The notes under the pieces were generated by a model. It was given only the letters and a program-made list of their open reading frames with translations, did no database searches and was not told the origin of the DNA. The position numbers were made by a program, and so were the translations under genes. Positions 22,671 to 33,824 of a stretch of 64,000 bases of DNA are shown here, piece by piece. This DNA comes from Phyto melanocephala (lineage: Eukaryota; Arthropoda; Insecta; Diptera; Rhinophoridae). How positions within the stretch are numbered: the first letter of the stretch is position 1; each line of letters starts with the position of its first letter. The DNA lies in assembly GCA_941918925.1 (NCBI GenBank), contig OW799237.1, positions 73,791,126 through 73,855,125 of the forward strand, given 5' to 3'.

Positions 22671-23065
22671 CTATATATGTTTTAAAGATTGTTAGTGTCA
22701 CGCCTACTTTTCATACAAAGTAAATATTAATTATCACATGCGTATATGCTAAAAACGAAATTGTTCCAATAGATGATACTGCAGTCATTACTTAAAAACT
22801 AATTTTATATTTACAGAACATATGTATCAGTATAGTGGAAAAAGTGAATTTAGGAAATCCACATAAATTTTATGTGAAGTGCACTTGTGGCTATGGCATT
22901 TCCCATATTATGATTTATTGTCACTGGAAAGGTTATCAAACCATGTATCGTAATGTGTTATGTGAACAATGGCATTTGGTCTTTCTAATTAGAACTGGAA
23001 AGGGGAAGAATGAATACAATGCAAAAAATTTATTAAGGCCAGCAGAGCGGTCCGGGTTCTGCTAG
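22671..23065 (+). mobile_element. Possible short Helitron
   Basis: The 3' end GCGGTCCGGGTTCTGCTAG followed by T at 23065 is clear. A candidate 5' end, TCTATATATGTTTTAAAGAT at about 22671, is less certain. It would be 395 bp. The 76-codon frame at 22835-23065 runs into the terminus and shows no domain. Confidence 0.4.
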
Positions 23066-23289
23066 TTGTATATGAAATTAGTGCTTTCTGGAATTAGGTA
23101 ATACATGGGAGTTTAAACCAAATACAAGCCATAACAAAATTTTCTGGCAGATGTTTTTTATACCTTTAGAACATCCGATTGGATAACTGTAAAACAAGCT
23201 GTTTATTTCCAGAATTTACACTTTGTTCGTTAAACTTATAAAACACTTCGTTAAGTTACGCAATACTAAATTTAGTCAATTGGTTTATA

Positions 23290-23720
23290 TTCGTCGAAAT
23301 CGAATGCGTACCGTGCGCACAAAAAAAGCACAAAATTGGTGTGGACGCGAGTGAGACATATTAGTAAAATTTATCGACTCGACTGTATATCAGCAACTCG
23401 GTCTCGTGACTTTTTTATTTCTCATGTCATTGCTTATCACTTGGAGCTGAAATGGTTCCAACATTATGCCACAACATGCTATACAGTGCCTGAAACCATA
23501 ATTTTGTTGACCCAAATGTTTGGTATCCGAATTATCTTCAGAAATGGATCTGAAAATTTGCCAGCTCGTTCATGTAATTTGGCATCTTTTTACTCCTTTT
23601 TGTGTCTGGTATATTCTGGTGAATCAGTAACGATTGATCTTTAAATAGCCAACGTTCAACGCAATATTTTCCGCATATTTTCGAAAAGTAATGCAAAATT
23701 TAAGGCCATAAAGCAGAAAT
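23290..23720 (+). pseudogene. Decayed mariner-type transposase, catalytic residues lost
   Basis: The frame 23336-23644 contains WFQHYATTCYTVPETI, then FGIRIIFRNGSENLPARSCN and YSFLCLVYSGES, alignable to WFQQDGATCHTA...FGxRIISRNGxVNWPxRSCDLTPxDYFLWGYVKS. The second catalytic Asp is Tyr, and Asn and Tyr stand where the Asp residues of CDLTPxD should be. After a stop, IANVQRNIFRIFS continues the family C-terminus. The open frame is therefore a long-dead transposase and not a new gene. Confidence 0.65.
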
Positions 23721-23999
23721 TATTTTTAAAATATGGAAGCCATAAAATTTGTAAGCTAAAGATCATTCCATTGAATTTGTTTTGTTTTATTTTTAAAAAA
23801 GTTCTTTACGTCTAAAAAACTCTTTATTTATGATAATAAAAGAGTAACGTAAAATTTGAATAAATAGAACTCTTCTGATGTATATATTCGCTAAAAATGG
23901 ATTTTCGGAATTTCGAACTTTAAGGGATACAGGTAAAATCATTTTCTCTAATCACTTATCTGCTAAACTACTTAAAAAGGTTTTGCAATTTTCTAAAAA

Positions 24000-24900
24000 A
24001 TTAAGCTGACAGGTGTCTGGATCTTTTTTGAATTTCTAAAACCAAAAGGGTAAAAATGGGTAAAAACTTTTTGGTACTTTTTTGGTTGGTGTCTGGCACT
24101 TTTTTGAATTTCTGAAACCAAAGGGGCAAAAACAGATAAAAATTATATTTTGGTACTTTTTTGGTTGCCCATGTAACTTTCATGAACACACATGAATATA
24201 GGAAGAAAAAATTGTATTAAATTATCCGCGAAAAAATATTAATTGAATTTCGTCACTTTTCTTAAAAGTTCGCATGTATAAGAGGTTAAAATGTTTCCTC
24301 TTTTTGGTAATTTTTAAATAAAAATATTCTTATGTTAAACAATAGGGCATGAAGTTATCATTATCACCTAATAGTATATAAACAATTATTTATGTAAAGT
24401 TTTTTGGTTTCTTCGAGAGAGACAGAAAAGGCACAAAAAAGGGGAAAAAATATAATTCTTATTTTAGTACTTTTCTCAACTTGTATTTTTAGGCATTTTT
24501 TGAGTTTATTAATTAAACATTTTAAATGTTTGGGCTTTTGATACAAATTGAGATTAAAAACGTTATGGGCGATCAAAAAAGTACTTTTTTTAATTTTTAT
24601 TCTACTTTTTTATATATTCTAAGTTTATTAATCTATAAGTTTAAATAAGGTACTATTGATTTAACTTGAGGTTTAAAATTATGATGTCGACCAAAAGGCA
24701 CTTTTCCTCATTTTTGTGGTACTTTTTATGTTTTTTTTTAGTTTATGAATAAAAATTTAATTTTTGAACTGCATATGCCTTGTGTGGAATTAAAAATTTA
24801 AGTTAAGTTTAACAATGTTGTGGCGAAACTAAAAAGTCCTTTTTTTAATATTATGGTACCTTTTATATTTTTTATTTATGTATTAATAAAATATTAGGGA
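24000..24900. repeat. Degenerate repeats with 'ggtactttttt' blocks
   Basis: Two near-identical units at about 24010 and 24090 ('ctttttt-gaatttct-aaacca' and 'ggtacttttttggttg') are followed by four or five looser units to 24900, each with an 'aaaaagtactttt' or 'ggtacctttt' core and 'gtttattaa'. They resemble the tandem interior of a non-autonomous element. Frames at 24001-24189 and 24364-24576 are repeat-derived. Confidence 0.5.
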
Positions 24901-25312
24901 CTTTTAATCCAAGTTAAGTTGGAAAATGAAAGATCATGACAGTCATTTTAAGCATTCTTTGATATAATTAAAATGCGGATAATCATGCCTAATAAAGGCA
25001 AATAAGAAACCAGAAATAAATTAACAATTCTAAGCTTTGTGCTCACAATTATTTTGTATTTCAAAGAGAAACCTTGAATATTGAAAAAGAATTGCGTAAC
25101 GATGTAACGGATATTTAATAGTTATTTGTACAAAGTTAACTTACATTAAATCAACCGTAACCATATGAAAAGAGATCGGTAATCAAAACTTCACTAGTAA
25201 CATTTGTTTCTTCTATAAAAGTTATTAACAATAAATTAAGTAGTTATATAAAAACTTTAAATAGTTTAATTAGTTTCAGGGTAATTTTTAGATGTGGATA
25301 TTGTGTAGGCAC

Positions 25313-25495
25313 CATGGTGTAATTACATAAGGTGATAGCGTAAAGGAGAGCGATTTTCGGCTCTCTTTTTTTATGTATGAAGTTTGACAATTTCCAGAGT
25401 TGAAATCATTTTTTTAATATGTAGTTTGACATACTTTAGAACACAAGAAAATTGTCAGCTAGGCTGACACCGCCACCTTGTATAAGTGTACCCTG
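25313..25495. mobile_element. MITE with perfect 8-bp target duplication
   Basis: GTAGGCAC stands on both sides (25305-25312 and 25496-25503). Between them lie 183 bp with imperfect inverted ends: CATGGTGTAATTACATAAGG at the left and, reversed, CAGGGTACACTTATACAAGG at the right. Internally 'aagtttgaca' and 'tagtttgaca' form a short repeat. An 8-bp duplication and CA-GGGT type ends point to the hAT or P superfamily. No coding capacity. Confidence 0.8.
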
Positions 25496-25503
25496 GTAGG
25501 CAC

Positions 25504-26424
25504 TACGACTAACAATTCAATATATTTGTTTTGAAATAGAACTTGCACCTATTGAAGTTTATTTAAGTAGGTACGAACATTTGTAAAATATGAATATTAT
25601 TTTCTAATATCGTGACAATATTTGTATATAAGCTAGAAATAATAGACTGGTTACAATTTAAATAACTGGACATTGCTCTTGGTCCGAAAAAGTTTTGTTT
25701 ATAAAACTTTTTTTTGAAAATATAAACACTTAATCTGGTACCTGTACTTTAGATTAAAGGTTTATTTGGACAGAAAAACGGACGGACATTGTTATTTGGG
25801 TTTAAAAGGCTTTAGTACCTCATTGCATAATAGTGTATGGTGTAAACAGCTTTAAGTTTGCATTTAAAAAAATATTAATATAAAAAAATTATTGGTCAGT
25901 CGTCGACTTTATAAAAACTGTGAGGTAGGTTTTTAACTCATGAGTTTTTTTAATATTAAATATCTCCTTATTGTTCTTTATTTCTTACTTCAACCAAACT
26001 TTTGTTCTTGGTTTCTTAGAAACTTATCGTTTATTTCATTTTATTATTTTTTTTTGTTGCAAACGAACAAATTGATTTAAAGAAGAGCACAAAAAATTTA
26101 TTTTAAAAGTGATTTATAACAATTGTTGTTACTGGCTTTTTCACGTCTTAAAAATTCTGTTGTAGAAAATAAATGAAAAAGTTGCTCAAATTTCAGGTGT
26201 ATTTTTAGCATATAAGCCAAATATACTGGCCGGGGAAGGCAAAATTTTTAGCTTTTATTAAATTTATAGTGTTGGAATTAAGAAAATTGGTGAACTCACC
26301 AGGTATGCTATCTATTATATAGTCATAATATTTTAAAAGTTTTTAATGGTTTAAAAATCTTACATCAAACATTATTACCTCATTACCTTAGATTACTTAA
26401 TAATACCTCATAATGCATTATATC
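25504..26424. other. Non-coding spacer
   Basis: AT-rich with long T runs; nothing recognised on either strand. Confidence 0.3.
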
Positions 26425-26914
26425 GGGTCCGCCATCTAACGTTTTTTTTTCAACTAGTGTGTATTTCGTGAATGGTAGCACTTAGCTCATGTCTGATTTG
26501 ACAGATAATTAGTTTTATCCTTCCGCTGAACGAATATGGTTGTGTATACGCTTGAACAACGCTGAGAAATATTGTGACATTACTTTGGCCGATTTTGCCA
26601 AAAAATTCATCTTCAGATGAAGCTCATTTTGATCTTGGCGGGTATGTAAACAAGCAAAATTGTCGCATTTGGGGCACAGAAAACCCGCGCGTATACATTG
26701 AAAAGTCGTTACACCCAAAAAGAGTCACTGTTTAGTGCTGATTTCGGTCCAGAGGCATAATTGGGCCATTTTTCTTCGAAAATCAATCAATGGCGATCGT
26801 TAGAGGAGGATATTCGCAACATTTGGTTTCAACAGAACGGCGCTACATGTCTCACAGCCGAAGCTACACTTTTTTTTATAGCATTTAAAAAAAAAAAGTT
26901 ATTTGGCGGACGTT
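26425..26914 (+). mobile_element. Mariner deletion derivative, copy 1
   Basis: It starts CGGGTCCGCCATCTAACG and ends AAAGTTATTTGGCGGAC, inverted terminal repeats of a mariner family. Inside, transposase codons survive in pieces: VVYTLEQR, then after a deletion SSSDEAHFDLGGYVNKQNCR and IWGTENPR, then after another deletion IWFQQNGATCLTAEATLFF. The helix-turn-helix linker and the C-terminal third are missing. Two other copies share these breakpoints (41818-42352, 45036-45567). Confidence 0.8.
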
Positions 26915-27280
26915 TTATGTGTAGCTTTGTACAACTTTTTAATTTATTTTTTTTTTCAGTGTATATTTCGAGTAAATAAAAATCAAGGCATATCCATAAG
27001 GTATATGCAACGGCGAATTGATACAACAAAGCAACTTTTCGGGGGATGTTTTATGTCAAGGCAAATTCGTATATCAGGGATGGAAAAGTTGTTTTTACAT
27101 ATTAAATATAATAAAATTTCATTAAAAAAAGGATATAAATTTTTTAAACACATTATTAATGACGCAAAAGCAACAAATATACATAAATTTAGCACATTTA
27201 TTATCAAAAAAGTACACTCAAGTTAATTGTTTAATACCGAAACCAAAATCACATTGCCTATCCCTGCATTAATAAATGAA

Positions 27281-27364
27281 ATCAAGGCGAATTCAACCAA
27301 TTTTTGACAAGAAGTTTCACAATCAGCTGGGCTGATAATTTCACCTGTATGAATTCGCCTTGAT
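27281..27364. repeat. 84-bp palindromic mini-element
   Basis: ATCAAGGCGAATTCA (27281-27295) is exactly complementary to TGAATTCGCCTTGAT (27350-27364). Between them a smaller hairpin, 'atcagctgggctgat', sits at the centre. A related half-motif, 'aggcgaattc', occurs near 31462. It is probably a very short MITE; target duplication unclear. Confidence 0.6.
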
Positions 27365-28881
27365 AAAAATGGAATAAAAATTTACAAAAATTGTTTAAAA
27401 CAAACGACTTTGTATATAGAAATATTTTATTTCAAAAATTCTTAAAACAAAAATAAAGTTTACTAACCCTTTGAAGATCAAATGACTATTGTGACCACTG
27501 TGCGCTGCTGTCACTTACCCAAAATCAACTTTAAAAATTCGCACAAATATTAGATCATATTGAAGAGCTTACTTTGATTAAACTTTTTTTATTAATCGCT
27601 TCTAAATAGGCGTGAATATAAGATATAATAGAGAGTTAATAAAAAAAAGAAACACCATGGAAATGTGATCTTGTTGTTTAAATGGAATGTGATTTGATTA
27701 GGAAATTCCTTCTTAATAACCGCAATTTTTCATACAATAGACATTTATTCTAAAAAGGCTTATCTATTTATGATCGCCTTCCCAGAGTACTGCAAGAAAA
27801 TTTCCTTCAACAACAGGAATGATGAAATTATTTTTATATATTTTTTGTAGTTAAGGCGCGCCTTAACTTGCACATTCACCCTCAATAAAATATGGACCCA
27901 TTATGTTTACTTACGAAATTGAAATTAAATTTTTTGGCAATTGCTTAATGGTCGTTTTATTGTGGTCAATTGTTGTTAAAAGCAATACAAAACAAAAATA
28001 TATTTTTAAACAACAAGTATTTATTACATTGTAACTACGTACACATGTTTATATGTATGTTTGCGGACAAAGGACGAAGAGAAACGCTATATTAAGTCTG
28101 CAGCATATTTAGCAAATGTTTTTCAAATGTTTTTTTTTTTCAACTTTTAAACTTAGTATGAGACAATGTGAACATTAACTGTGTTATTAAATGAAAATAG
28201 AAAATTGATTTTTCTTGTTTCTCTGTTGGCTTGGCTACTCTTAAGGCTCAATTGTTTTAACCTAAATATGATGTAAAATAAATGTACAATTTTATATTCT
28301 TTCCGGTTATTTAAAACACGTAAACGAATCATGTGTTTCTAAAACATAAACAAATGATTTAAGCGACTTTTAAATAATATGTGTGTTTGTATATGTTTTT
28401 ATGACAAAAACATTTTCGTGAAAAAAACCGAAAGAAAATGTTTTTAATTTTTTCTAGGTTATTATTGTCTAGACTTTAAAATATTTTTTGTTTTGTTTAA
28501 GTATTTGTATTATATTTTTTTTATTAAAGATAAGAATATTGATATATGATATATTTATTGCCTTAACTATTTATACGCAAGTTCTAAAACCTTCTAAACC
28601 AATTTCAATTTGTCAAAACGATAAGAATTTATATGTGTATAAAAGAATAAAACAAAAAAAAAGTGTTACAAAGTTGATAACATTTTCACGGCAATTAAGA
28701 ATCTACATGAACTTAATTATAGTTTAAGTACTTCAAACTGTTGGTTACATAAATAAAACTTTCAAAAATACATTTGAAATACGAATAGAAAATTTTAAAA
28801 ACAACCAATAGCTGCTGAAATTAAAATCAAATTGCAAAAATTCGAGAATACTCACACAACATTCTGGTTTAAGGGGAACAA
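27365..28881. other. Non-coding spacer with a 20-bp palindrome
   Basis: No gene supported. The perfect palindrome at 27849-27868 is the only distinctive sequence. A frame at 28488-28727 is AT-rich and lacks a recognisable domain. Confidence 0.35.
27849..27868. repeat. Perfect 20-bp palindrome
   Basis: AGTTAAGGCG followed immediately by its complement CGCCTTAACT, with a GC-only 8-bp centre in otherwise AT-rich DNA. The role is unknown; it could be a footprint of an excised foldback element or a dimeric-factor binding site. Confidence 0.7.
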
Positions 28882-29600
28882 TTTAAATTTTAAGGGCCGA
28901 TGTTGAAGGTGAACCACACCTAAACGTCAAGTTTTTTTCTGCATTTCATTTGACATTTCTCAATATCAGACTAACTCAGTTTAAATAATGGAAAAATACA
29001 CAATCGAGCAACGCGTTAAAGTTATTCAGGCTTTTTATGAAAATAGGCGTTAAAATCATAAAGCATATTGTGCACTTCGTGATTTTTTCGGTAAATTTAA
29101 TCGCCCAAATGTGCGTACAATCGGAAATATCGTGCAAAAATTTGAGCAAACCGGTTCTGTAGGAGATGTAAAAACACCAGAGCGTGCTCGTACTGCTGAA
29201 AATATTGGTGCTTTTAGCGATAGTGTGGCTGAAGAGCCGTCCACCTCAACTCGTCGTCGTGTCCAACAATTGGACCTCTCTCTCTCGTCGTTGATGAAAG
29301 ATAAAGACTTGCATTTATACGCTTACAAGGTGTAATTGACTCAAGAGCTAAAGCCTCTTGACCATTCCAAACGTCGTCAATGGTCAAAATGGTCGCAAAC
29401 GTGGATGATCAATTTTTTTCAGCGATGAGGCACATTTTCACCTCAGTGGATTCGTCAATAAGCAGAATTACCGCATTTGGGAGAATGATAATCCAAGAGT
29501 GATTATCGAAAAACCAATGCATCAACAAAAGGGTGACTGTTTGGTGCGGTTTATGGGCTGGAGGCATCATCAGGCCCAAGGCAAATTTATTCATCAGGTA
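28882..29600 (+). pseudogene. Mariner transposase pseudogene, N-terminal two-thirds
   Basis: The left terminus 'ttaaattttaagggccgatg' equals the MITE termini inside the large palindrome. From 28989 the transposase begins MEKYTIEQRVKVIQAFYENR, followed by a stop. Other frames continue with the helix-turn-helix region (RTIGNIVQKFEQTGSVGDVK, 29111 onward) and RRVQQLDLSLSSLMKDKDLH. Further on are FFSDEAHFHLSGFVNKQNYR with the first catalytic Asp, then VTVWCGLWAGG. Several frameshifts and a stop break it, and the remaining catalytic core and right terminus are absent. Confidence 0.8.
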
Positions 29601-29707
29601 GTCTTGTTCGTCAGCTGATTATTTTTTTCTTCACTTTTTGTTAAATAAATCTGTCAAAGTCTATAGATAAAAAACAATTTTCTCTCTTTTCTCATTAATT
29701 TCAAACA

Positions 29708-30115
29708 AAACAAGTAAGAGCGCTATATTCGGCCGTGCCGAATCTTATATACCCTTCACAACGTGTAGTCATGCAATAACAGTAGTTTGTATCACCATTC
29801 ATCCCATATAAAATACGTACATACATATAAAAACATACATATATAAAAACAACCCATTTTAAAATTATAACTTTACGTATGTTAAAAGAAAAATTAATTA
29901 AAAAAAAATTTCAAAAAAAAATTAAAAAAAATTTTTTTTTTTTAAATTTAAAAAAAAATAATTAAAATATATATAATAAATATAAAACAAAAAAAAAATT
30001 AAAAAAAAAAATTAAAAAAAAAAATAAAAATATAAATAATATATTAAATAAAAAAAAATAAAAAAAAAATTTTAAAAAAAATATAAAAAACAAAAAAAAT
30101 TTTTTTTTGCCTCAG
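29708..30115 (+). mobile_element. DINE-1-like element, truncated
   Basis: Begins AAACAAGTAAGAGCGCTATA, then TTCGGCCGTGCCGAATC and 'ttatatacccttcacaacg', runs through long A/T homopolymer tracts and stops near 'gcctcagctgtta'. The second half with the GTCY repeat and the ACTTTATGGGGTCGG core is missing. Confidence 0.75.
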
Positions 30116-30599
30116 CTGTTACAAGAGGAGTATAGTGTAACAATGTAAACTTCGGTTTTAAAGACGTTTTATTGTTTTTTTTTTTTATTTTAAATTTGGT
30201 GTTCACAGTTTGTCGAATTTACTTTAGTAAAGAAATTCAAGTCGGAAAAAATATATTTGTAGCTTTCATTTACAACTAGAATACGGTTGAAGAAGTCGAC
30301 CACAGTACATACTAGTAACAATAATTTGTTATTGCGTGGTTTGATATATAACACTAGGTAGAGCTAAATATAGCTCTAGTATTTGTATTATTTTATATCA
30401 GCATTGACTTTCCTTAAATATTGATCTTTTTTACGTTTGTCTGTGATAGAATATTTTTAATAAATAATATTTTTATAAAAAATAATACAAATTTGTAAAG
30501 ATTTTTTTTTAGATAAATTGTACATAATGATTTTTTAAATATTATCTGTACCAAAAAGAAAAAAACTGTTTTAGTCGACATAAGATAATATTAAAATAA

Positions 30600-31300
30600 T
30601 CACAACTTTGTAATTCCGGAATTTAAAAATACCCTCTTGAAAATTTGGACAACTTTACAGGAAATTATGACGTAAAAACTCATTGTGTATATTTGTTTAA
30701 ATATGTATAATATTTATAATAATTTTGAATAATAACTTTGCCGGATCTGAAAATATCGTTCAGCATAATGTAAATTATCGATTATAAAATATTGTTTCAA
30801 TGCAGTTCCAAAAAAAAATTTTTTTTTTTTGCTGAATATAGATGTCGCCAATATACATTTCGTGTTATATTTTTGGCATTTACAGTCGGATCTTAAAGTG
30901 TGATACATATATCGATATTTTTGTCTCAAGGAGACCAATGTTTTGCTTTAATAATTATAAAATATTCCGTTCTAGTATTTACCCACTAGATCTCAGTTCC
31001 TACCACCCTAATGTACAACCCTAATATCAGAAAATTAAAGCTCGCAAAAAATGATTAAAGTTTTGTAATTACAGTAATTCCAGAAGAACTACTATGTATT
31101 TAAAAAATTTTTTTTTTTCCGAAAGTAGGGGTTTTAATTTTAATTTTTCGTCATATCTTCTGTATTTACAGTAGATCGATGGTTTTGCCTTAAGTAGTCC
31201 TTTTTTCTTCTATAGTCATGGACCTCAAGTACACTCTTCTAGTACTTACCCATCATATCTCAACTTAAACAACAAGAATTAAAAAAAAAATAATGTAAAA
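30600..31300. repeat. Degenerate tandem repeat, period about 283 bp
   Basis: 'tttacagtcggatc' near 30880 and 'tttacagtagatcg' near 31165 mark equivalent positions. They are followed by 'tctcaaggagacc' versus 'gccttaagtagtcc' and 'tctagtatttaccca' versus 'tctagtacttaccca'. A partial third unit may begin near 30600. Probably the interior of a decayed non-autonomous element. Confidence 0.55.
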
Positions 31301-31922
31301 TAAAAAAATTAAATTTTTTTTGAGATTGTTTTGTTATCGATGATAACAGACCAAAATGAAGCAAGGGGTTGCATTGGTCTAAAGTTAAGTCTACATGTTC
31401 ATAAGTGATTATTTTGAAAAATCTTTATTTTCATGATAAAAATATGACAAAAACACAGAGGCGAATTCTGCTTGATCATTTTATCAATTAAAAAATTGTA
31501 TGATAATAATTAAAATTTCTTTTAAAGAGGATTTTTGATAATTTCTGTAAAATATTTTACAATCTATTAATTTTATATTTTTAAAGGTAATACTTTGATA
31601 AATTAATTTAAAATAGGGCAATATAAATTCGACTTATAATATTTTTAACAGAACTTTTATTTGTGTGTGTGTGTGTGTGATATAGTAAGAGGTTCTTACT
31701 GGCAAATGTAAAACTGTTCAAAATTAAAACAACTTGTTAAATAGATTTATAAATGCCAGTTGCTTGTTTAATATTACAAGGCAATGTCATACGTTCTCAT
31801 AATCATACAAAATTCTTATTTTTAAGAATGTATTTACAAATGATTTACCTTAAATAAAGAGGTAAACTTATAAGAAAAATTTAGGAACGACAGAAAACAT
31901 AGATAACAATTTTGCCAATAGC
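31301..31922. promoter_or_regulatory. 5' flank of the MBF2-like gene
   Basis: This is the only stretch in which the promoter of the gene starting at 31923 could lie. It has a (TG)n microsatellite near 31663-31679 and AT-rich DNA. No convincing TATA box or initiator could be assigned. Confidence 0.3.
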
Positions 31923-32198
31923 ATGGCAAGACACTTGCGATCGTTTTTGTTAATATTTGTATCAGTATTTGCAACAAATGAGGCTAATAACTATATAAAT
32001 GATGCAGAAATATTAACAGCAACTAAAAATACAATAACTACTAATGCCAGCGAAGCAGCATCAGCAATTTTATCATCGTCAAGGCCGACAGTGGAAATAA
32101 CCTGGGGTCACAATACCAAATATTCAACTATACTCTTAGATGAAAATGTAATTGTCGAAGGATCATCTAAGTTTTTCGATGTTCAATATCCCAAAAAT
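31923..32198 (+). CDS. MBF2-like secreted protein, exon 1
   Basis: Exon 1 encodes residues 1-92 of a 161-residue protein. Residues 1-21 (MARHLRSFLLIFVSVFATNE) form a basic start plus hydrophobic core typical of a signal peptide. A Thr/Ala/Ser-rich linker follows, with a possible N-glycosylation site (NAS, 41-43). The MBF2 domain then opens with ITWGHN at about 59-64, matching the conserved 'WG' of the family. The exon ends at AAAAAT|GTGAGT in phase 0. MBF2 was named as a silkworm co-activator, but most fly members are small secreted proteins of unknown function; the signal peptide here fits that. The start codon is the first ATG and is preceded by 'caatagc'. Confidence 0.8.
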
Positions 32199-32272
32199 GT
32201 GAGTTAAAATGAATTCAATTTTAGTTTTAGATATTTTACTGAAAACATTTGTTTTTTACTTTTTTCCTTTAG

Positions 32273-32482
32273 GATATGTTGAATGATGAATACACCATAA
32301 TTGGTATACATGTGTTTGTTAGTGACAAATTAGTTTCAAAAAGTGAGCAAATTTCATCAGATTATGTATCTGTTCGTGTTATAGAGGGTGGTGTAGGGCG
32401 TAATTTTACTACCGTACGATTTGTATCGAAGGTTTTAAAAGTTGTGGAATTTAATTTGAAAATATTTGGAGTGAATGTGTGA
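32273..32482 (+). CDS. MBF2-like secreted protein, exon 2
   Basis: After a 74-bp intron (GTGAGT...TTTCCTTTAG), exon 2 encodes residues 93-161 and ends at TGA 32480-32482. It contains EYTIIGIHVFVSD, then VRVIEGGVGRNFTTVRFVSK (glycine pair at 131-132, NFT glycosylation site at 136-138) and FNLKIFGV. This follows the MBF2 C-terminal pattern of GGxG, a T-x-R/K-F-x-S strand and a final F-x-(I/V)-x-I-(Y/F)-G. The reading frame is intact and the intron is small, so the gene may be functional. It lies just upstream of a decayed mariner on the other strand, which may supply its 3' flank. Identification is from pattern recognition, not an alignment. Confidence 0.8.
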   Translation, partial: DMLNDEYTIIGIHVFVSDKLVSKSEQISSDYVSVRVIEGGVGRNFTTVRFVSKVLKVVEFNLKIFGVNV

Positions 32483-32569
32483 TAAGGTATTTATACTGGC
32501 TGTGCCAAAAGCTACTATTTGGTTTACAAATTTATTAGCTTTTTCGATTATATATATATTTTTTTAGAT

Positions 32570-33125
32570 TATAACATATACAAAATGGATTTTTTGGTTG
32601 CTGACAAATCTGGCGAAAACGCTGGCCAATTTATTTTCGCATTTCCGGAAATTATTCGCTCTCCAAAAAATTGTGATTTAAGTGTTATTGTGTCTCGCGC
32701 AATGTGGGCAGTGGCTGCATCCTACTGAAACTACATCTCATGTCTGTTTTCAAGAGCAATATGTACAAAATGTTTAATCATAAATCGATACTGCACTCCA
32801 TTTACGGTTATAGAGTTTCATCGTCATTTTTGAAAAAGTTATTCCCATAGATATTTTTAGATGTAATTTACAGGATTTTTCAAACCTCAGAACCTGCAAT
32901 TCTGCTTATATAAAATGAAATCAGATTTTCAATAAAGTAGATTTTATTTCTGGGGAATTAACTGCGTGATGATGTTTTATGGATTTTAATACTTGCACCA
33001 TATGCCAATTGAGAATAACAGTTCATCTTTTTTAATTCGCCGTAATGACGTACGAGCCATTCCTAGCTGAGCAGAATGCCTTTTGGTAGATGTTGCTGAT
33101 GTTTCGTTAACACTTTGTCCTACAT
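32570..33125 (-). pseudogene. Decayed mariner-type transposase
   Basis: From 33123 downward the minus strand shows the helix-turn-helix region (SAQLGMARTSLRRIKKDELL, with SVNETSATSTKRH before it). After a degraded stretch comes FFKNDDETL, then near 32721 DAATAHIARDTITLKSQFFG and ERIISGNAKINWPAFSPDLS. These match the RTSLxRIxxKDL, YFF-N-D, QQDGATxHTAR and RIISRxxxxNWPxxSPDL landmarks of mariner-type transposases. Lys replaces the third catalytic Asp, and several stops and frameshifts are present. The plus-strand frame 32519-32728 is its antisense shadow. Confidence 0.7.
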
Positions 33126-33566
33126 ATTCAATATTTTTCGCAGTGAGAATTAAAAGTGGTCTACCGTTTCGTTTACTGATTTAAATAATAAAATTCCATT
33201 CTAATGGTTCCTTGTTCAGATTATAATCTTTTTCTATTATTTATTCCCCAGGTGTTATTTATATATTTTAAAAAAAAATATATATTAACAATAAAAGTTT
33301 TAAATTTGTAAAGCCCATGGTGTTTTTTGGCCCATTGTGTACTATAGTTAAAACATAAAAGGTTTAAAAAAATATAAGGGTTTTTGTCAAGGCATGTTTT
33401 TTCATCAGGTAACCGTAGTTCGTAGAGAACTTTTTTGTTAATATTTTTTTAATATGAAGTTTGACATTTGGATTATTGAATAGAAATTGTTTATTTGTAT
33501 TAAGTATGCATATGCCTTGTTCACATGTTGTGTTAAAAAATTAAGTTAAAAATGTGAAAGAAAAAA

Positions 33567-33798
33567 GTGGAAATTGAAATAGAACAAGAAGAGCAAATTG
33601 GGACAATTTTGACAGTGTACGTATTAGAAAGTATCGAGGATGAAATTCAATTAAAAAGAAACGTCAAAAAGCTTGGAAAAAAGATTGGGTGCTTCGCGGA
33701 CAGCAAAATGAATTTTTCTCAAAATTGCTTGTCCACTTCAAAACTGAGGAGCCCGAGTTGTATAAAAAAATGTTGCGCATGGTGTCTAAAGAAATGTG
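33567..33798 (+). pseudogene. PIF/Harbinger-type transposase N-terminus, decayed
   Basis: The frame opens MEIEIEQEEQIGTILTVYVL and IEDEIQLKR. A one-base slip in an A-run near 33655 leads to KKKRQKAWKKDWVLRGQQNE, then FKTEEPELYKKMLRMVSKEM and a stop. The order basic/Trp motif, 'W-V-x-R', 'L...D/EPELY..F/MLRM' resembles HARBI1-type nuclease proteins just before their DDE domain. The catalytic domain is missing. A related domesticated protein cannot be excluded, but the frameshift and stop argue for a relic. Confidence 0.6.
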
Positions 33799-33824
33799 AC
33801 AATATCTTGTCCTAAAACAGGTTG

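Noticed and set aside
32519..32728. 69-codon plus-strand frame after the MBF2-like gene
   Set aside because: It is antisense to a mariner transposase relic (WPAFSPDLS on the minus strand) and has no splice link to the upstream gene.
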